DNA of 64,000 nucleotides from an uncultured Rhizobiaceae bacterium (GTDB lineage Bacteria; Pseudomonadota; Alphaproteobacteria; Rhizobiales; Rhizobiaceae), in assembly GCA_951813045.1 (NCBI GenBank), contig CATOTF010000002.1:186001-250000 (forward strand), in the 5' to 3' direction. Positions within the stretch are counted from its first letter, which is position 1. Every line of letters begins with the position of its first letter. Below, piece by piece: positions 25,117 through 35,052 of the stretch. The notes under the pieces are model-generated. The model worked only from the letters and a program-made list of their open reading frames with translations. It was not told the DNA's origin and did no database searches. The position numbers were made by a program, and so were the translations under genes.

Positions 25117-26673
25117 ATGGCCCATTGTTTTGTCGGACTGCCCAAAAACAACAACGGTAAAATGAAGAAAACGTCGCTGTATCAAAAGTCCAGCAGCGGC
25201 AAGATGAGTACCTTCCGTCACGTGTTGTGGGGTGATTGGCTGAGCCTCTTGCCCGATGATCCCACCGACCCGACACCTGATGGTTGGTTAAAGGTCAATT
25301 GGAAGCCAAACTCCCCTCAAGCTAAAACACTCTACGTCAAAAAAGATCATATCGCTGATACGCGGCCGCTCGAAATCATATTTGTCGACGTTGGACAGGG
25401 GGATGGCGCCGTCCTTATCACCCCGGAGCGAGGTTCGGACGAAGCAATATTCGTAATCGACGCGGGAAAACATGCCCATATGAACGAGTTTCTGCGTTCT
25501 CGATTCAAAACCTATAAAAACAGTTTTCAATTTGAAGGGGCGATCATCACCCACCCGGATCAGGACCATTACGGTGGATTCCTTGATATATTTCGTTCTC
25601 CGAAGGTCGGTTTTAACAAAATATATCAAAGTGGCTTGGTGGAGCGACCAATTGGTAAGGATTATGAGAAGCTTGGCGGGGTAACAACAGATGCATCAAC
25701 TGGCGTTTCCTATATCCAGAAGCTGGCGACAAACCGGGCCCATATTGAAGAGGATTTCAGCGACGATAGCATTTTTGGGCGTACAAAGTTCCCGCCTGTC
25801 ATGCACGCTGCGTTGAATAATCCGAAAATCGTCGATTTTGAGATGTTGTCCACCGGCCATGGCAAACAGGAGGATAGCCGGGCATGGCTGAATGGATTCG
25901 CCCCTTCGCAAAAAGACAAATATCAGATTGAGATTGTCGGGCCGGTGTTGGAAAAAGACAGTGCGGGTAAATCCGGCTTGCGTAAAATCGATTCCAGCTA
26001 TGGCAAAACGAAGAACGGACACTCCGTTTTACTGCGCCTCCATATTGGTTCCTTCAAGGTGTTATTTGGCGGGGATTTGAACAAACCCGCGGAAAAATTT
26101 CTGCTGAAACACTATGCGGGCATATCTGAGGAAAGTTTTCCAACAAAAGGCGCCAAGCGCGCGGACATGATTGCAAAGGCTCGAGAGGTTTTCGGCGCCG
26201 ATGTGATGAAAGTTTGCCATCACGGTGCTTCTGATGTGACCGACGAATTCATAGAGACCGTGAATCCAGCTGCGTTTGTGATTTCTTCCGGCGACGAGGA
26301 AGGGCACGTTCACCCCAAGCCGGACCTTCTGGGCCGTTTGGGTAAGCTTGGTCGGGGAAAGACACCGGTAATTCTGTCGACTGAGCTACAACGGTCGACA
26401 CGAGAAAAGGCGGATGCGGAACTTGTTGCCGATTTAAGCGAAACAATTGTCGGGTTGGACAAAAAACCAACAAGCAAACAGCTGGAGTCCATCACCGAGA
26501 AGATAATGACCCTTGGCCGCTCCAATGTCAGTGTATTTGGAAGTATCTATCTGAAAACAGACGGGGAGACGCTTTTGACGTCGTTTAAAAAGGAAAGCAA
26601 TTCTCAAAAGGATAAATGGTATTCTTTCCAATTCAACATCAACGACGACGGAACGCTGAAGTTGATGTCATAA
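25117..26673 (+). CDS. Stand-alone ComEC-like metallo-beta-lactamase-fold hydrolase
   Basis: 518 residues, no signal peptide. Residues about 1-85 form a poorly conserved, SH3-like region (GDWLSLL, DGWLKVNW). From about 88 the MBL domain begins IIFVDVGQGDGAVLI, with the metal motif ITHPDQDHYGG (HxDxDH, as in ComEC proteins), FGGDLNKPAE, and CHHGASDV; the following SSGDEEGHVHPKPDLLGRL is the usual ComEC-type closing motif. Unlike true ComEC there is no membrane channel. Probably a nuclease or phosphodiesterase (inference); its cellular role is unknown. GAGAGGA lies 8 bases before the ATG. Confidence 0.82.
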   Translation: MAHCFVGLPKNNNGKMKKTSLYQKSSSGKMSTFRHVLWGDWLSLLPDDPTDPTPDGWLKVNWKPNSPQAKTLYVKKDHIADTRPLEIIFVDVGQGDGAVLITPERGSDEAIFVIDAGKHAHMNEFLRSRFKTYKNSFQFEGAIITHPDQDHYGGFLDIFRSPKVGFNKIYQSGLVERPIGKDYEKLGGVTTDASTGVSYIQKLATNRAHIEEDFSDDSIFGRTKFPPVMHAALNNPKIVDFEMLSTGHGKQEDSRAWLNGFAPSQKDKYQIEIVGPVLEKDSAGKSGLRKIDSSYGKTKNGHSVLLRLHIGSFKVLFGGDLNKPAEKFLLKHYAGISEESFPTKGAKRADMIAKAREVFGADVMKVCHHGASDVTDEFIETVNPAAFVISSGDEEGHVHPKPDLLGRLGKLGRGKTPVILSTELQRSTREKADAELVADLSETIVGLDKKPTSKQLESITEKIMTLGRSNVSVFGSIYLKTDGETLLTSFKKESNSQKDKWYSFQFNINDDGTLKLMS

Positions 26674-26679
26674 CGCTCC

Positions 26680-27786
26680 TCATTTCGGCGGATTGCCCGG
26701 AATTGGCAAGCCCCGAAGGCTGGAGTGACAACGACCATATTGAGGTGGGAACGTGGCTTGAGCCCCCAATACTTCTGCCGCATGCCATGGCCAGCGCGGG
26801 TCAAATAACATACCTCTTGCAAGAGCGACAAAGTCTGCTTGCCCGGTGGCGATGATGGTTTCGGCCTGCCGAGGGTCGTTGATCATGCCAACAGCCATGG
26901 TGGTCAGGCCGGTTTCCCGTTTGATGTGATCCGCAAATCCCACCTGATATCCGGCTCCCACCTTTATGTTCTGTAAAGGGCTGTTGCCTCCGGATGACAC
27001 ATCGATGAAGTCGCACCCAAGCACCTTCAATTCATGGGAAAACCGGGTGCTTTCGTCCAACGACCAGCCGCTGTCCTCAACCCAATCGGTTGCTGAAAAC
27101 CTCACACCTACCGAGCAATTCGGTGCAGTTTCGCGAACCGCGCGGAAAACCTCAAGCGGAAACCGCATGCGGTTTTCAAGCGATCCCCCATAGGTGTCCT
27201 CGCGGGCATTGGAAATTGGCGACAGGAATTGGTGCAGGAGATATCCATGCGCCGCATGGACTTCGATGGCATCGAATCCAGTTCGAACGGCCCGCTCGGC
27301 AGCCTGAACAAACGCCTGCTTAACCCGTTCCAACCCATTTTCATCCATCGCTGTGAGTGTGTGCCAGCCTTCTGCATAAGGATTTGCGGATGCCGAAACC
27401 GTCTCCCACGCCCCATCTTCGGGAGTGAGCGGTGTTCCGCCGTTCCACGGTAGATTTGTTGAAGCCTTTCGCCCGGCGTGGGCCAGTTGAATACCGATTT
27501 TTGCAGCGCCATAATCACGGTAAAACTTAACGACGCGCGCCATCGCCGCTTCGTTTTCGTCGTTATAGAGTCCCGGGCATCCTGGAGTAATTCGTCCTTC
27601 GGGTTCAACTCCCGACGCTTCAATAAACACCAATCCGGCTCCGCCCACTGCAAATTGCCCCAAATGCATCAAATGCCAGTCGGTCAATGTGCCATTTATG
27701 GCTGAATATTGGCACATGGGTGCTACGACGATTCGGTTATCAAGGGAAAGCGAGCCCAATGAACCGGCCGAAAAGAGTTGAGACAT
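26680..27786 (-). CDS. NADH:flavin oxidoreductase, Old Yellow Enzyme family (YqjM/XenA-like)
   Basis: FMN-dependent ene-reductase, 368 residues, cytoplasmic TIM barrel. Seen are the flavin-binding APMCQYS near the N-terminus (the cysteine is typical of the thermophilic-like YqjM subgroup), IQLAHAGRK (H and flavin contact), DAIEVHAAHGYLLHQFLSP (substrate H and H pair) and late GMINDPRQAE / FVALARGMLFDPRWPW. Reduces activated C=C bonds in vitro in relatives; the physiological substrate is unknown. Converges on the MBL-fold gene with 6 bases between stops. Confidence 0.92.
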   Translation of the reverse strand: MSQLFSAGSLGSLSLDNRIVVAPMCQYSAINGTLTDWHLMHLGQFAVGGAGLVFIEASGVEPEGRITPGCPGLYNDENEAAMARVVKFYRDYGAAKIGIQLAHAGRKASTNLPWNGGTPLTPEDGAWETVSASANPYAEGWHTLTAMDENGLERVKQAFVQAAERAVRTGFDAIEVHAAHGYLLHQFLSPISNAREDTYGGSLENRMRFPLEVFRAVRETAPNCSVGVRFSATDWVEDSGWSLDESTRFSHELKVLGCDFIDVSSGGNSPLQNIKVGAGYQVGFADHIKRETGLTTMAVGMINDPRQAETIIATGQADFVALARGMLFDPRWPWHAAEVLGAQATFPPQYGRCHSSLRGLPIPGNPPK

Positions 27787-28046
27787 GGGGAGTTCCAGAA
27801 ATGTGCAATATGAATTGCAAGCAGTCTAACAGCCAGTGATGACAGCCAAAACCCGCCTCAGCTGTACTATCAACATCAAATGGGTGTTGTGCTTATACCA
27901 AAGGAATTTGGCTTCATCCTATCTGGGGTTTCATAACGTATTGTCAGTAATAGGCATTTTTACAAACTCATGAGTCAATGCCAAATTCCGTCAGTATTAG
28001 TCACCCTCATGAATGAGCGATACAGGCCTGCACAAAATATGAGTTC

Positions 28047-28085
28047 AAGCGCGTTTTATCGATCTCAATAAAACGAAACGCGCTT
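28047..28085. repeat. GCGCGTTT palindromic intergenic repeat
   Basis: Inverted arms AAGCGCGTTT / AAACGCGCTT (28047-28056 and 28076-28085) around an AT-rich centre with its own TTTAT/ATAAA pairing. The form resembles short GCGCGTT palindromes common between genes in Rhizobiales. The remaining part of the 376-base gap (27787-28046) shows nothing I can support. Confidence 0.5.
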
Positions 28086-28092
28086 TAAATGC

Positions 28093-28128
28093 AAAAATGG
28101 CGCGGTTTGTACAACCACGCCATTTTTT
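28093..28128 (-). terminator. Terminator after glmM
   Basis: Stem AAAATGGCG-GGTT / AACC-CGCCATTTT with one bulged base on each side; T-tract on the minus strand, 35 bases beyond the glmM stop. Confidence 0.8.
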
Positions 28129-28162
28129 CAGCCAGCGGACTGAATTCAAAAGCTATTAGCCG

Positions 28163-29515
28163 TTAAGCTGCGGCCTTACGCAGAGAAGAACAAATATCGT
28201 CGACAACATCGCGAACAACAGTTTCATCATCTCCTTCAGCCATCACGCGAATAAGCGGTTCTGTACCAGATGCACGGATAACCAGGCGTCCGGCATTGGC
28301 CAATCGGTTACGACCTTCTTCAATACACTCAACCACGCCTTTGTCTTTCAGCGGTTCACCATCATCAAAACGGACATTTTTTAGAACCTGAGGCACAGGC
28401 TCAAAGCGCGAGCAGACTTCGCTGACCGGTTTATTCCAACTTTGAACAACGGCCAGGACCTGTAATGCTGCGATCAAACCGTCTCCCGTCGTCGCGTAAT
28501 CTGAAAGTACAATATGACCGGATTGCTCACCGCCGACATTATATCCATTTTTGCGCATATGATCGACTACGTATCGGTCACCAACCGCTGTCCTGGCAAG
28601 ACCGAGGCCCTGGTCACCGAGAAATCTCTCGAGGCCGAGATTTGACATTACCGTGGCAACAATACCGTCACCGGTCAGTAATTCTTTTTCTTTCCAGGAC
28701 TGGGCCACAAGCGCCATGAGTTGATCGCCGTCAACAACATTACTTTGTTCGTCGACAATCATAACCCGGTCTGCGTCACCATCCAACGCGATACCAATGT
28801 CAGCGCGAACTTCATTGACCTTGCGCGCGAGCGCGGCTGTATGCGTGGAACCACATTCCGCATTGATATTGGTGCCATCCGGTTTATCACCAATGGTCAC
28901 AACATCAGCTCCCAATTCCCATAAAGCAGCCGGGGCGACTTTATAGGCAGCACCATTTGCGCAGTCGACAACGACACGGAGCCCTTCAAGTGTAAGCTTA
29001 CGCGGCAATGTGCGTTTAGCAAACTCGATATAACGGTCGTCGACGCCATCAACACGGCTTGCGCGTCCAATCAGATGACCGCTGGCAAGTTGGGATGTGA
29101 GATCCTCATCCATCAACCGTTCAATTTCTAGTTCGATACTGTCGGACAGTTTGAAACCGTTGGGCCCAAACAGCTTGATACCGTTGTCGTGATAAGCGTT
29201 GTGAGATGCAGAAATCATTACGCCAATATCAGCGCGCAACGAACGGGTAAGCATCGCTACAGCCGGTGTCGGTACGGGACCAAGCTGGAAAACATCCATC
29301 CCAGCTGCAGTGAACCCTGCAACGAGCGCTGTTTCAATCATGTAACCTGAAAGGCGTGTATCTTTACCAATCACCACACAGTGTCGATGGCTACCTCGTT
29401 TAAAAGCAACTCCGGCTGCCATGCCTACCTTCATTGCTGTTTCGGCTGTCATTGGTGATCGATTGGCGTAACCGCGTATTCCATCGGTGCCAAAATACTT
29501 ACGTGGTTGACTCAT
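28163..29515 (-). CDS. glmM: Phosphoglucosamine mutase GlmM
   Basis: Converts glucosamine-6-phosphate to glucosamine-1-phosphate for UDP-GlcNAc, peptidoglycan and LPS synthesis. 450 residues in the four-domain phosphohexomutase fold: FGTDGIRG opening, phosphoserine loop [14 protein letters not shown] (S104), metal loop DGDADR ([14 protein letters not shown]), sugar loop GGEQSGHIV, and phosphate loop [12 protein letters not shown] near the C-terminus. Complete and ordinary. Sits downstream of ftsH as in many alphaproteobacteria, with a 357-base gap. Confidence 0.97.
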   Translation of the reverse strand: MSQPRKYFGTDGIRGYANRSPMTAETAMKVGMAAGVAFKRGSHRHCVVIGKDTRLSGYMIETALVAGFTAAGMDVFQLGPVPTPAVAMLTRSLRADIGVMISASHNAYHDNGIKLFGPNGFKLSDSIELEIERLMDEDLTSQLASGHLIGRASRVDGVDDRYIEFAKRTLPRKLTLEGLRVVVDCANGAAYKVAPAALWELGADVVTIGDKPDGTNINAECGSTHTAALARKVNEVRADIGIALDGDADRVMIVDEQSNVVDGDQLMALVAQSWKEKELLTGDGIVATVMSNLGLERFLGDQGLGLARTAVGDRYVVDHMRKNGYNVGGEQSGHIVLSDYATTGDGLIAALQVLAVVQSWNKPVSEVCSRFEPVPQVLKNVRFDDGEPLKDKGVVECIEEGRNRLANAGRLVIRASGTEPLIRVMAEGDDETVVRDVVDDICSSLRKAAA

Positions 29516-29737
29516 GCTACTCTTTTATATCCCACTCAATAAAACTATCGGATATCAATAATTCCGACCAAGCCCCTACATTTGCGTTATAACAACAAAA
29601 ACGTTTTTGTTTGGTAACGAATTGTGACATTACGTTTCGGAAAAAACCGCCACATTTTTTACTCTGGCAAAGTAACTTTCGTTTTTCCAATTCATCCCGA
29701 CGCATTTGAACTGCTTGTTAGTACGGGTCCGCCTCCG

Positions 29738-29759
29738 CTTGTTCGTGAGGGCGAACAAG
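29738..29759. repeat. Hairpin in the ftsH-glmM gap
   Basis: Perfect 8-bp stem CTTGTTCG / CGAACAAG with a six-base loop. No T-tract on either side, so a plain terminator is unlikely; purpose unknown. Confidence 0.45.
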
Positions 29760-29796
29760 TATGATTCGCACTAAAACGCTAACTAACACAAAACGT

Positions 29797-29828
29797 AAAG
29801 TGGCGACACCTTTTGATGCCGCCACTTT
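29797..29828 (-). terminator. Probable terminator after ftsH
   Basis: Stem AAAGTGGCG (29797-29805) with CGCCACTTT (29820-29828), followed on the minus strand by a T-rich run. Confidence 0.65.
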
Positions 29829-29872
29829 AGTTAATTCTTTAATAAAGGTTAACGCAGGTTAACGTTCGTAAC

Positions 29873-31804
29873 TCAGGAAGGCTGAGGTTCCATTCCGCCC
29901 GCAGCACCGCCTTTTTTGCCTTTTGGAGCTTTCGTGCCCGACTTTGGCACTGCGCTGCCGCGGGTCGGTGGCGTGTCATCGCCCAAGTCGCGGGAGGGCG
30001 GTTTGCCATTCATGAGTTCATCAATTTCGCTTCCGGTGAGCGTTTCATATTCCAACAGTCCCTGAGCCAGTGCTTCAAGGTCTTTCTTGCGTTTCGTCAA
30101 AATTTTCTTTGCTGAAGCAAAGCCTTCGTCAACCAGACGACGAACTTCCTCGTCGATGATCTGCGCGGTTTCTTCGGAAACATTTTTGGACTGGGCAACA
30201 GAATGGCCAAGGAAAACTTCCTGCTGGTTCTCACCATAGGCGACCTTACCGAGTTTGTCGGAATAGCCCCATTGGGTGACCATTGCGCGCGCAAGTCTTG
30301 TCGCCTGTTCGATGTCAGATTGTGCCCCTGAGGTGACGTTTTTCTTGCCGAACGTCAGTTCTTCGGCAACACGACCGGCCATCATCACGGCCAAACGGGA
30401 CGTCATTTCTTCATAAGACATGGAAATCTGGTCGCGCTCTGGTAGCTGCATAACCATGCCAAGTGCGCGCCCGCGGGGAATAATAGTAGCCTTATGAACG
30501 GGATGGGAGGAGGGGACAGATATTGCCACCAGTGCGTGTCCTGCTTCATGGTATGCGGTATTCCGCTTTTCTTCCTCAGACATAACCATGGAGCGGCGTT
30601 CCGCACCCATCATAACCTTGTCTTTTGCGTCTTCGAATTCTTGGGCGGTGACGAGGCGTTTTTCGCGCCGCGCAGCAAGAAGTGCTGCCTCATTAACGAG
30701 GTTCATCAAATCAGCGCCGGAAAATCCAGGTGTGCCTCGAGCAACGACTTTCAAATCAACATTGGGTGCAAGTGGTACATTCTTAACGTGAACCTTTAGG
30801 ATGGCTTCGCGGCCAATGATGTCGGGATTAGACACAACCACCTGACGGTCAAAACGGCCAGGGCGTAACAGAGCGGGGTCTAGAACATCAGGACGGTTTG
30901 TCGCGGCAATGAGGATGATACCTTCATTGGTTTCAAACCCATCCATCTCGACAAGCAACTGGTTCAATGTCTGTTCGCGCTCGTCGTTACCGCCTCCAAG
31001 GCCAGCGCCACGGTGGCGCCCAACCGCATCAATCTCGTCGATAAACACGATGCAGGGTGCGTTTTTCTTTGCCTGTTCAAACATGTCGCGAACGCGCGAT
31101 GCACCAACACCGACGAACATCTCCACGAAGTCTGAGCCGGAAATTGTAAAGAACGGTACATTGGCTTCACCGGCAACGGCGCGCGCGGTCAATGTTTTAC
31201 CGGTTCCGGGAGGGCCCACAAGTAAAACACCGTGGGGCATTTTCCCACCGAGACGTTGAAATTTTTGTGGGTCGCGCAGGAAGTCAACAATCTCAACCAG
31301 ATCTTCTTTCGCTTCATCAACACCGGCAACATCGTCAAATGTCACCTTGCCCTGAGACTCGGTTAGCAGTTTGGCTTTGGATTTTCCAAAGCCCATGGCT
31401 TTCCCCTGACCAGACTGCATCTGACGCATGATGAAAATCCAGACGCCGATGAGGAGCAAAAGCGGCAGCCAGTTAATCAACATGCCGGTGAATGTTGAAC
31501 GGCCATCGGTGATCGGCTTGGCGGTAATTTCCACGTTTTGATTTTGCAACCGCTTCACCAATTCGGGATCATAGGGTGCGTAGGTCGAGAACCGGGTGCT
31601 TGAATCTGTGAATTCGCCAGTGATGCGGTCCCCCGTAATGGTTACGGATTTTACGCGATTCTTATCAACGGCTTCGAGAAAACCCGAATAGGCAATTTCG
31701 CTGCTTTTTTGCTGACTCGAAGGCGATTGAAACATCTGGAACAGCGCGATCAGCAGCAGGGCAATAAGTCCCCATAGCGCGAAATTGCGGAAATTGGTGT
31801 TCAT
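29873..31804 (-). CDS. ftsH: ATP-dependent zinc metalloprotease FtsH
   Basis: Membrane-anchored AAA+ protease that degrades misfolded membrane proteins and regulators. 643 residues from ATG 31804 ([12 protein letters not shown]); the longer frame to 31843 has an untypical N-terminus. Two membrane segments (about 5-25 and 107-127) flank a periplasmic domain; AAA module with Walker A GPPGTGKT (197-204), Walker [35 protein letters not shown]; zinc motif HEAGH (419-423) with the third ligand in [13 protein letters not shown]-terminal tail is Pro/Gly/Lys rich. Lies 142 bases downstream of tilS. Confidence 0.97.
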   Translation of the reverse strand: MNTNFRNFALWGLIALLLIALFQMFQSPSSQQKSSEIAYSGFLEAVDKNRVKSVTITGDRITGEFTDSSTRFSTYAPYDPELVKRLQNQNVEITAKPITDGRSTFTGMLINWLPLLLLIGVWIFIMRQMQSGQGKAMGFGKSKAKLLTESQGKVTFDDVAGVDEAKEDLVEIVDFLRDPQKFQRLGGKMPHGVLLVGPPGTGKTLTARAVAGEANVPFFTISGSDFVEMFVGVGASRVRDMFEQAKKNAPCIVFIDEIDAVGRHRGAGLGGGNDEREQTLNQLLVEMDGFETNEGIILIAATNRPDVLDPALLRPGRFDRQVVVSNPDIIGREAILKVHVKNVPLAPNVDLKVVARGTPGFSGADLMNLVNEAALLAARREKRLVTAQEFEDAKDKVMMGAERRSMVMSEEEKRNTAYHEAGHALVAISVPSSHPVHKATIIPRGRALGMVMQLPERDQISMSYEEMTSRLAVMMAGRVAEELTFGKKNVTSGAQSDIEQATRLARAMVTQWGYSDKLGKVAYGENQQEVFLGHSVAQSKNVSEETAQIIDEEVRRLVDEGFASAKKILTKRKKDLEALAQGLLEYETLTGSEIDELMNGKPPSRDLGDDTPPTRGSAVPKSGTKAPKGKKGGAAGGMEPQPS

Positions 31805-31946
31805 AAGATACGTCCCGGTGGTTTGGTCCCTATAGCGAACCATGGGTTATTAGTTGAAGGCAAAAATGTGGCCTCTTTGTGCACAAGATAGGTGCCCGGA
31901 CAGCCGCTGCCAAGGTCCAACTTCATCATTGCGACAATTCCTCTCT

Positions 31947-33041
31947 TTATGTTGAACAGGGGCTTGATGCCAACAATTGTTTTACGGCTGAATATTGGGA
32001 GTCATCTTCGCTTGGCCGGAAGTTTTCCAGCCGCAAAATTGAATGGGAGCTGCCGCAATTCAGTTTTGGATCTGATGTTTGTCCCGGATGGCATGATTCC
32101 TTTGAACGTGACTCCTTTGAAAATGTGACACTGCCTTTTCTTACTTTAACCAGTGAATTTCCAATCGACTTTCTCAGTGGTTTGGCATCAACACAGGCCG
32201 CCACGATTTCGGATAATTTATGAGGTGGTTTGCGATAAGGTTGACCGCCGCAAACCTGGATCAATGTCGAGAAAACCTCCGACAAAACGGCTGATGGCCG
32301 GTCAGAACAATTTTTCAGAACAATGTTGCCGCTTGCGTCCAAAAACGCCCGACTTTCAATAAGTTCTGCAGCTCTGTCCGAGAGCCAGCCGCGCCCTCGT
32401 GAGGAAAGCTCAGCTAATCTTGCCATGGCCGGACCTGACGGTAAATTAACACCATCAGTCAGTAGGTTACGTATTCGCACCCGCTCGGATTTCACATTGA
32501 TATTTGACGGGTCATCCATCCAGTTATGTCCAAGCCGGGTAAGAAATGCGCGCAGTTCTTCCCGGCGAGACGACAACAGGGGACGTAGAAGTTTTAGTTC
32601 ACCATATGATGTGATCCAGCTCATGCCGGACAGGCCCCTTGTGCCGCTGAGCGCCCCCATGCGTTTTGTGCGCATCAAAATGGTTTCGGCCTGATCATCC
32701 TGCGTATGCCCGAGCACAATCGCGGTTGCACTAATCGATTTTGCATAGTCGGCGAGCAATTCGTACCGACCAATCCGCGCCGCATCAGATGATCGTCCAT
32801 TGGGTGACCAATTGAGAATCGCATGATCGACGCGGAATTTGGCACAATGTTCGGCGACGTACAGGGCTTCATCTGCAGATCCATGCCGAAGTCCGTGATC
32901 GACTGTTGCGGCATGAAGGTTTGCGATATTGGCGTTCAACAACAGATGAAGAAGTGCGGTCGAATCGCTACCACCGGAAATCGCCACTAAAACCCTAGAA
33001 TGGCCGTCTAACAGTGTTGATTTACAGAGATTTTCGTTCAT
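31947..33041 (-). CDS. tilS: tRNA(Ile)-lysidine synthase TilS
   Basis: Modifies C34 of the AUA-reading tRNA-Ile to lysidine, using ATP; essential for isoleucine decoding. 364 residues. N-type ATP pyrophosphatase loop SGGSDS (22-27), VDHGLRHGSADEA, and GHTQDDQAETILMR are diagnostic. The C-terminal part is shorter and less conserved, as in many alphaproteobacteria. Located upstream of ftsH, its usual neighbour, on the same strand. Confidence 0.94.
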   Translation of the reverse strand: MNENLCKSTLLDGHSRVLVAISGGSDSTALLHLLLNANIANLHAATVDHGLRHGSADEALYVAEHCAKFRVDHAILNWSPNGRSSDAARIGRYELLADYAKSISATAIVLGHTQDDQAETILMRTKRMGALSGTRGLSGMSWITSYGELKLLRPLLSSRREELRAFLTRLGHNWMDDPSNINVKSERVRIRNLLTDGVNLPSGPAMARLAELSSRGRGWLSDRAAELIESRAFLDASGNIVLKNCSDRPSAVLSEVFSTLIQVCGGQPYRKPPHKLSEIVAACVDAKPLRKSIGNSLVKVRKGSVTFSKESRSKESCHPGQTSDPKLNCGSSHSILRLENFRPSEDDSQYSAVKQLLASSPCST

Positions 33042-33114
33042 TTTTTGCCGTTTTTGGATGTTTTCTTGGCAAAAAGCCCGGGATTTCCGGAAATTTAGCC
33101 AAAAAAATTGCTGT

Positions 33115-34137
33115 TTAACACCGGGTAGCAGCCTGTTCGTCTCTTACTTTAGCACCCAATCTCTTTTCGGCTTCCGGGTATTGATTGAGGACTTCTGCAT
33201 AAGTCGCACAAGCAACCCCACGTTGGTTTAAGCCGGCAAGTGCTAATCCAAGCGCAAGAAGATTGTCAGCTGCTGTCTCGGCTTCCGGATAATTGTTGTG
33301 TGCATCAAGATGAGCGTTCGCCGCGCTATAATATTCCTTTTGCCAAAAGTAGGATTCGCCCAGATAATATTTTACCACCCCCGTTTCTGGATCCTTCGGC
33401 CATGCATTTATATGTGCGGTAAACACCTGCTGGGCTTTTGAAAAATCGCGGTTGTTGTAGGCGTCCTTGCCTACCTGGAATACTTCACTTGGAATTGAGC
33501 CAAATTCCGCCGCCGCCACTGCCCCTTCGGTCGGTTTGTTAAACAGGTCGGGCAGGACGCCCGGCAGGCCGCTTAACTTTTCTCCATCCCCAGAATTTGA
33601 ATCGATCACATTCCCTTCTTTATCGAATACAAGCGTACCCAATGCTCTGGGTTCAAGCCCGTCATCTGATGGGCGTTCAGTTTTGTTTTCAGTATGTTGA
33701 GAATCTTTTATGCTGTCGTCTGGAACCTTATCTGCTCCAGACGATTCAGGCTTTCCCAAGCGGTCTGAGCTCCTGTTTTTTCCATCTGTGTCGGTTGATG
33801 CAACTGACGTATCGTAGTCACCGTCAATTGAGGATCGCTCGTCTTCAAGGTCCTGGAAACGCCCTTCGTTGTCTTCTTCCATCTTGCGGAATTTTTCTTG
33901 CAATTGCAGCAACAGGAAATTCAGCTCTTCTACTTTGCCATTAAGCCTGCGAATTTCTTCTTCAAGCTCATTTATCCGAAATGATTCATTCGATTGAACC
34001 TTGTATACAATGCCGGGCAGGGAGGCAGACGGAAGTGGGTTTCTCATGGAGAACCCAGAAGTAACCCCTTGGGCAAACCCTGCATTCGCAACCGTTAAGG
34101 CTGCGAACGCCAGTGCAATTGTCATAATACGCGACAT
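33115..34137 (-). CDS. ybgF: Tol-Pal system protein YbgF/CpoB
   Basis: Periplasmic TPR protein linking Tol-Pal to peptidoglycan synthesis at division. 340 residues: signal peptide MSRIMTIALAFAALTVANAGFAQG; coiled coil at about 50-95 (INELEEEIRRLNGKVEELNFLLLQLQEKFRKMEED); a long charged low-complexity linker at 95-200 richer in S, D, E than usual; then TPRs (DAYNNRDFSKAQQVFTAHINAWPKD, YYLGESYFWQKEYYSAANAHLDAHNNYPEA). Stands between pal and tilS. A terminator-like hairpin after pal suggests it may have its own promoter. Confidence 0.92.
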   Translation of the reverse strand: MSRIMTIALAFAALTVANAGFAQGVTSGFSMRNPLPSASLPGIVYKVQSNESFRINELEEEIRRLNGKVEELNFLLLQLQEKFRKMEEDNEGRFQDLEDERSSIDGDYDTSVASTDTDGKNRSSDRLGKPESSGADKVPDDSIKDSQHTENKTERPSDDGLEPRALGTLVFDKEGNVIDSNSGDGEKLSGLPGVLPDLFNKPTEGAVAAAEFGSIPSEVFQVGKDAYNNRDFSKAQQVFTAHINAWPKDPETGVVKYYLGESYFWQKEYYSAANAHLDAHNNYPEAETAADNLLALGLALAGLNQRGVACATYAEVLNQYPEAEKRLGAKVRDEQAATRC

Positions 34138-34212
34138 TGATATTTCCCTTTATTATACAACGATCGATACTGCAGTTTGAATCAGGCGAAAATTCACCGA
34201 TTTTGCAAGGAA

Positions 34213-34248
34213 AAAAGGCGATCCAGCATTACCTGCAGGACCGCCTTT
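34213..34248 (-). terminator. Terminator-like hairpin between pal and ybgF
   Basis: Stem AAAGGCGATCC / GGACCGCCTTT with one mismatched step, followed by six T on the minus strand, immediately beyond the pal stop. Confidence 0.75.
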
Positions 34249-34270
34249 AATTTTAGCCGATAATAACGGG

Positions 34271-34792
34271 TTAGCTGTTACCGCCACCCAATACGGTTAC
34301 AGCGCGGCGGTTTTGAGACCAGCAGGAGATATCGTTACAAACCGCGACCGGACGTTCTTTGCCAAACGAGATTGTGCGAATGCGCCCGCGTGTAATGCCA
34401 CGAGACGCTAGGTAATCACGGGCCGCTGCCGCGCGACGGGCGCCAAGAGCCAGGTTATATTCCCGTGTGCCGCGTTCGTCGGCATGGCCTTCGACAGTGA
34501 TTTGATAGGTGCCGTATTTGGCCAGCCAGGTCGCCTGTTTGTCGAGCGTTTGCCGAGCATCAGCGGTGAGACTGGTCGAATCGGTGGTGAAGAAAATCCG
34601 GTCCCCAACATTAACCGTGAAGTCTTGGGTGGATCCTGGAGTTGCGGAACCGGCGTTGTTATTGATGCCCAGTTGGGCGGAATTATCGGGCAAACCCTTT
34701 TTCTTGCTGCAACCCGTGATGGCCAACATTACTGCGACGGGCAGGATGATTGAGAGTTTTGAAGCGGACATGTTCGATATGGTCAGGCGCAT
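34271..34792 (-). CDS. pal: Peptidoglycan-associated lipoprotein Pal
   Basis: Outer-membrane lipoprotein of the Tol-Pal system; binds peptidoglycan through an OmpA-like domain. 173 residues from ATG 34792, which has AGGAG about 8 bases upstream; the frame extends to 34918 but without signal-peptide character. Signal peptide with lipobox LAITGC (C28), flexible linker, then the OmpA domain: VNVGDRIFFTTDSTSL, ITVEGHADERGTREYNLALGARRAAAARDYLASRG and RTISFGKERPVAVC. tolB, which usually precedes pal directly, is not here; an IclR-type gene occupies that side. Confidence 0.95.
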   Translation of the reverse strand: MRLTISNMSASKLSIILPVAVMLAITGCSKKKGLPDNSAQLGINNNAGSATPGSTQDFTVNVGDRIFFTTDSTSLTADARQTLDKQATWLAKYGTYQITVEGHADERGTREYNLALGARRAAAARDYLASRGITRGRIRTISFGKERPVAVCNDISCWSQNRRAVTVLGGGNS

Positions 34793-35052
34793 GAGCCGGA
34801 CTCCTGTAATTGATACAATTGTTGCTGCTTTGGTGAGGAAATAATAACCAAAGACCCTTAATTGCTGCTCAATAAATTGGGTTAATCTAACGTTAACGTG
34901 TCTTTTTGAACTGCCCAACGCAGTAAATGGATAAATACGGCGTTAGCTTGTTCGAAGTCAGGCACTTTTGCGGTATTTGCGATTGTCGCCGTGCCCACAC
35001 AATAAATCGAGCTTGAAGGGGGGATTGAAATCAATTGGGGGCGCCAGCCAAC

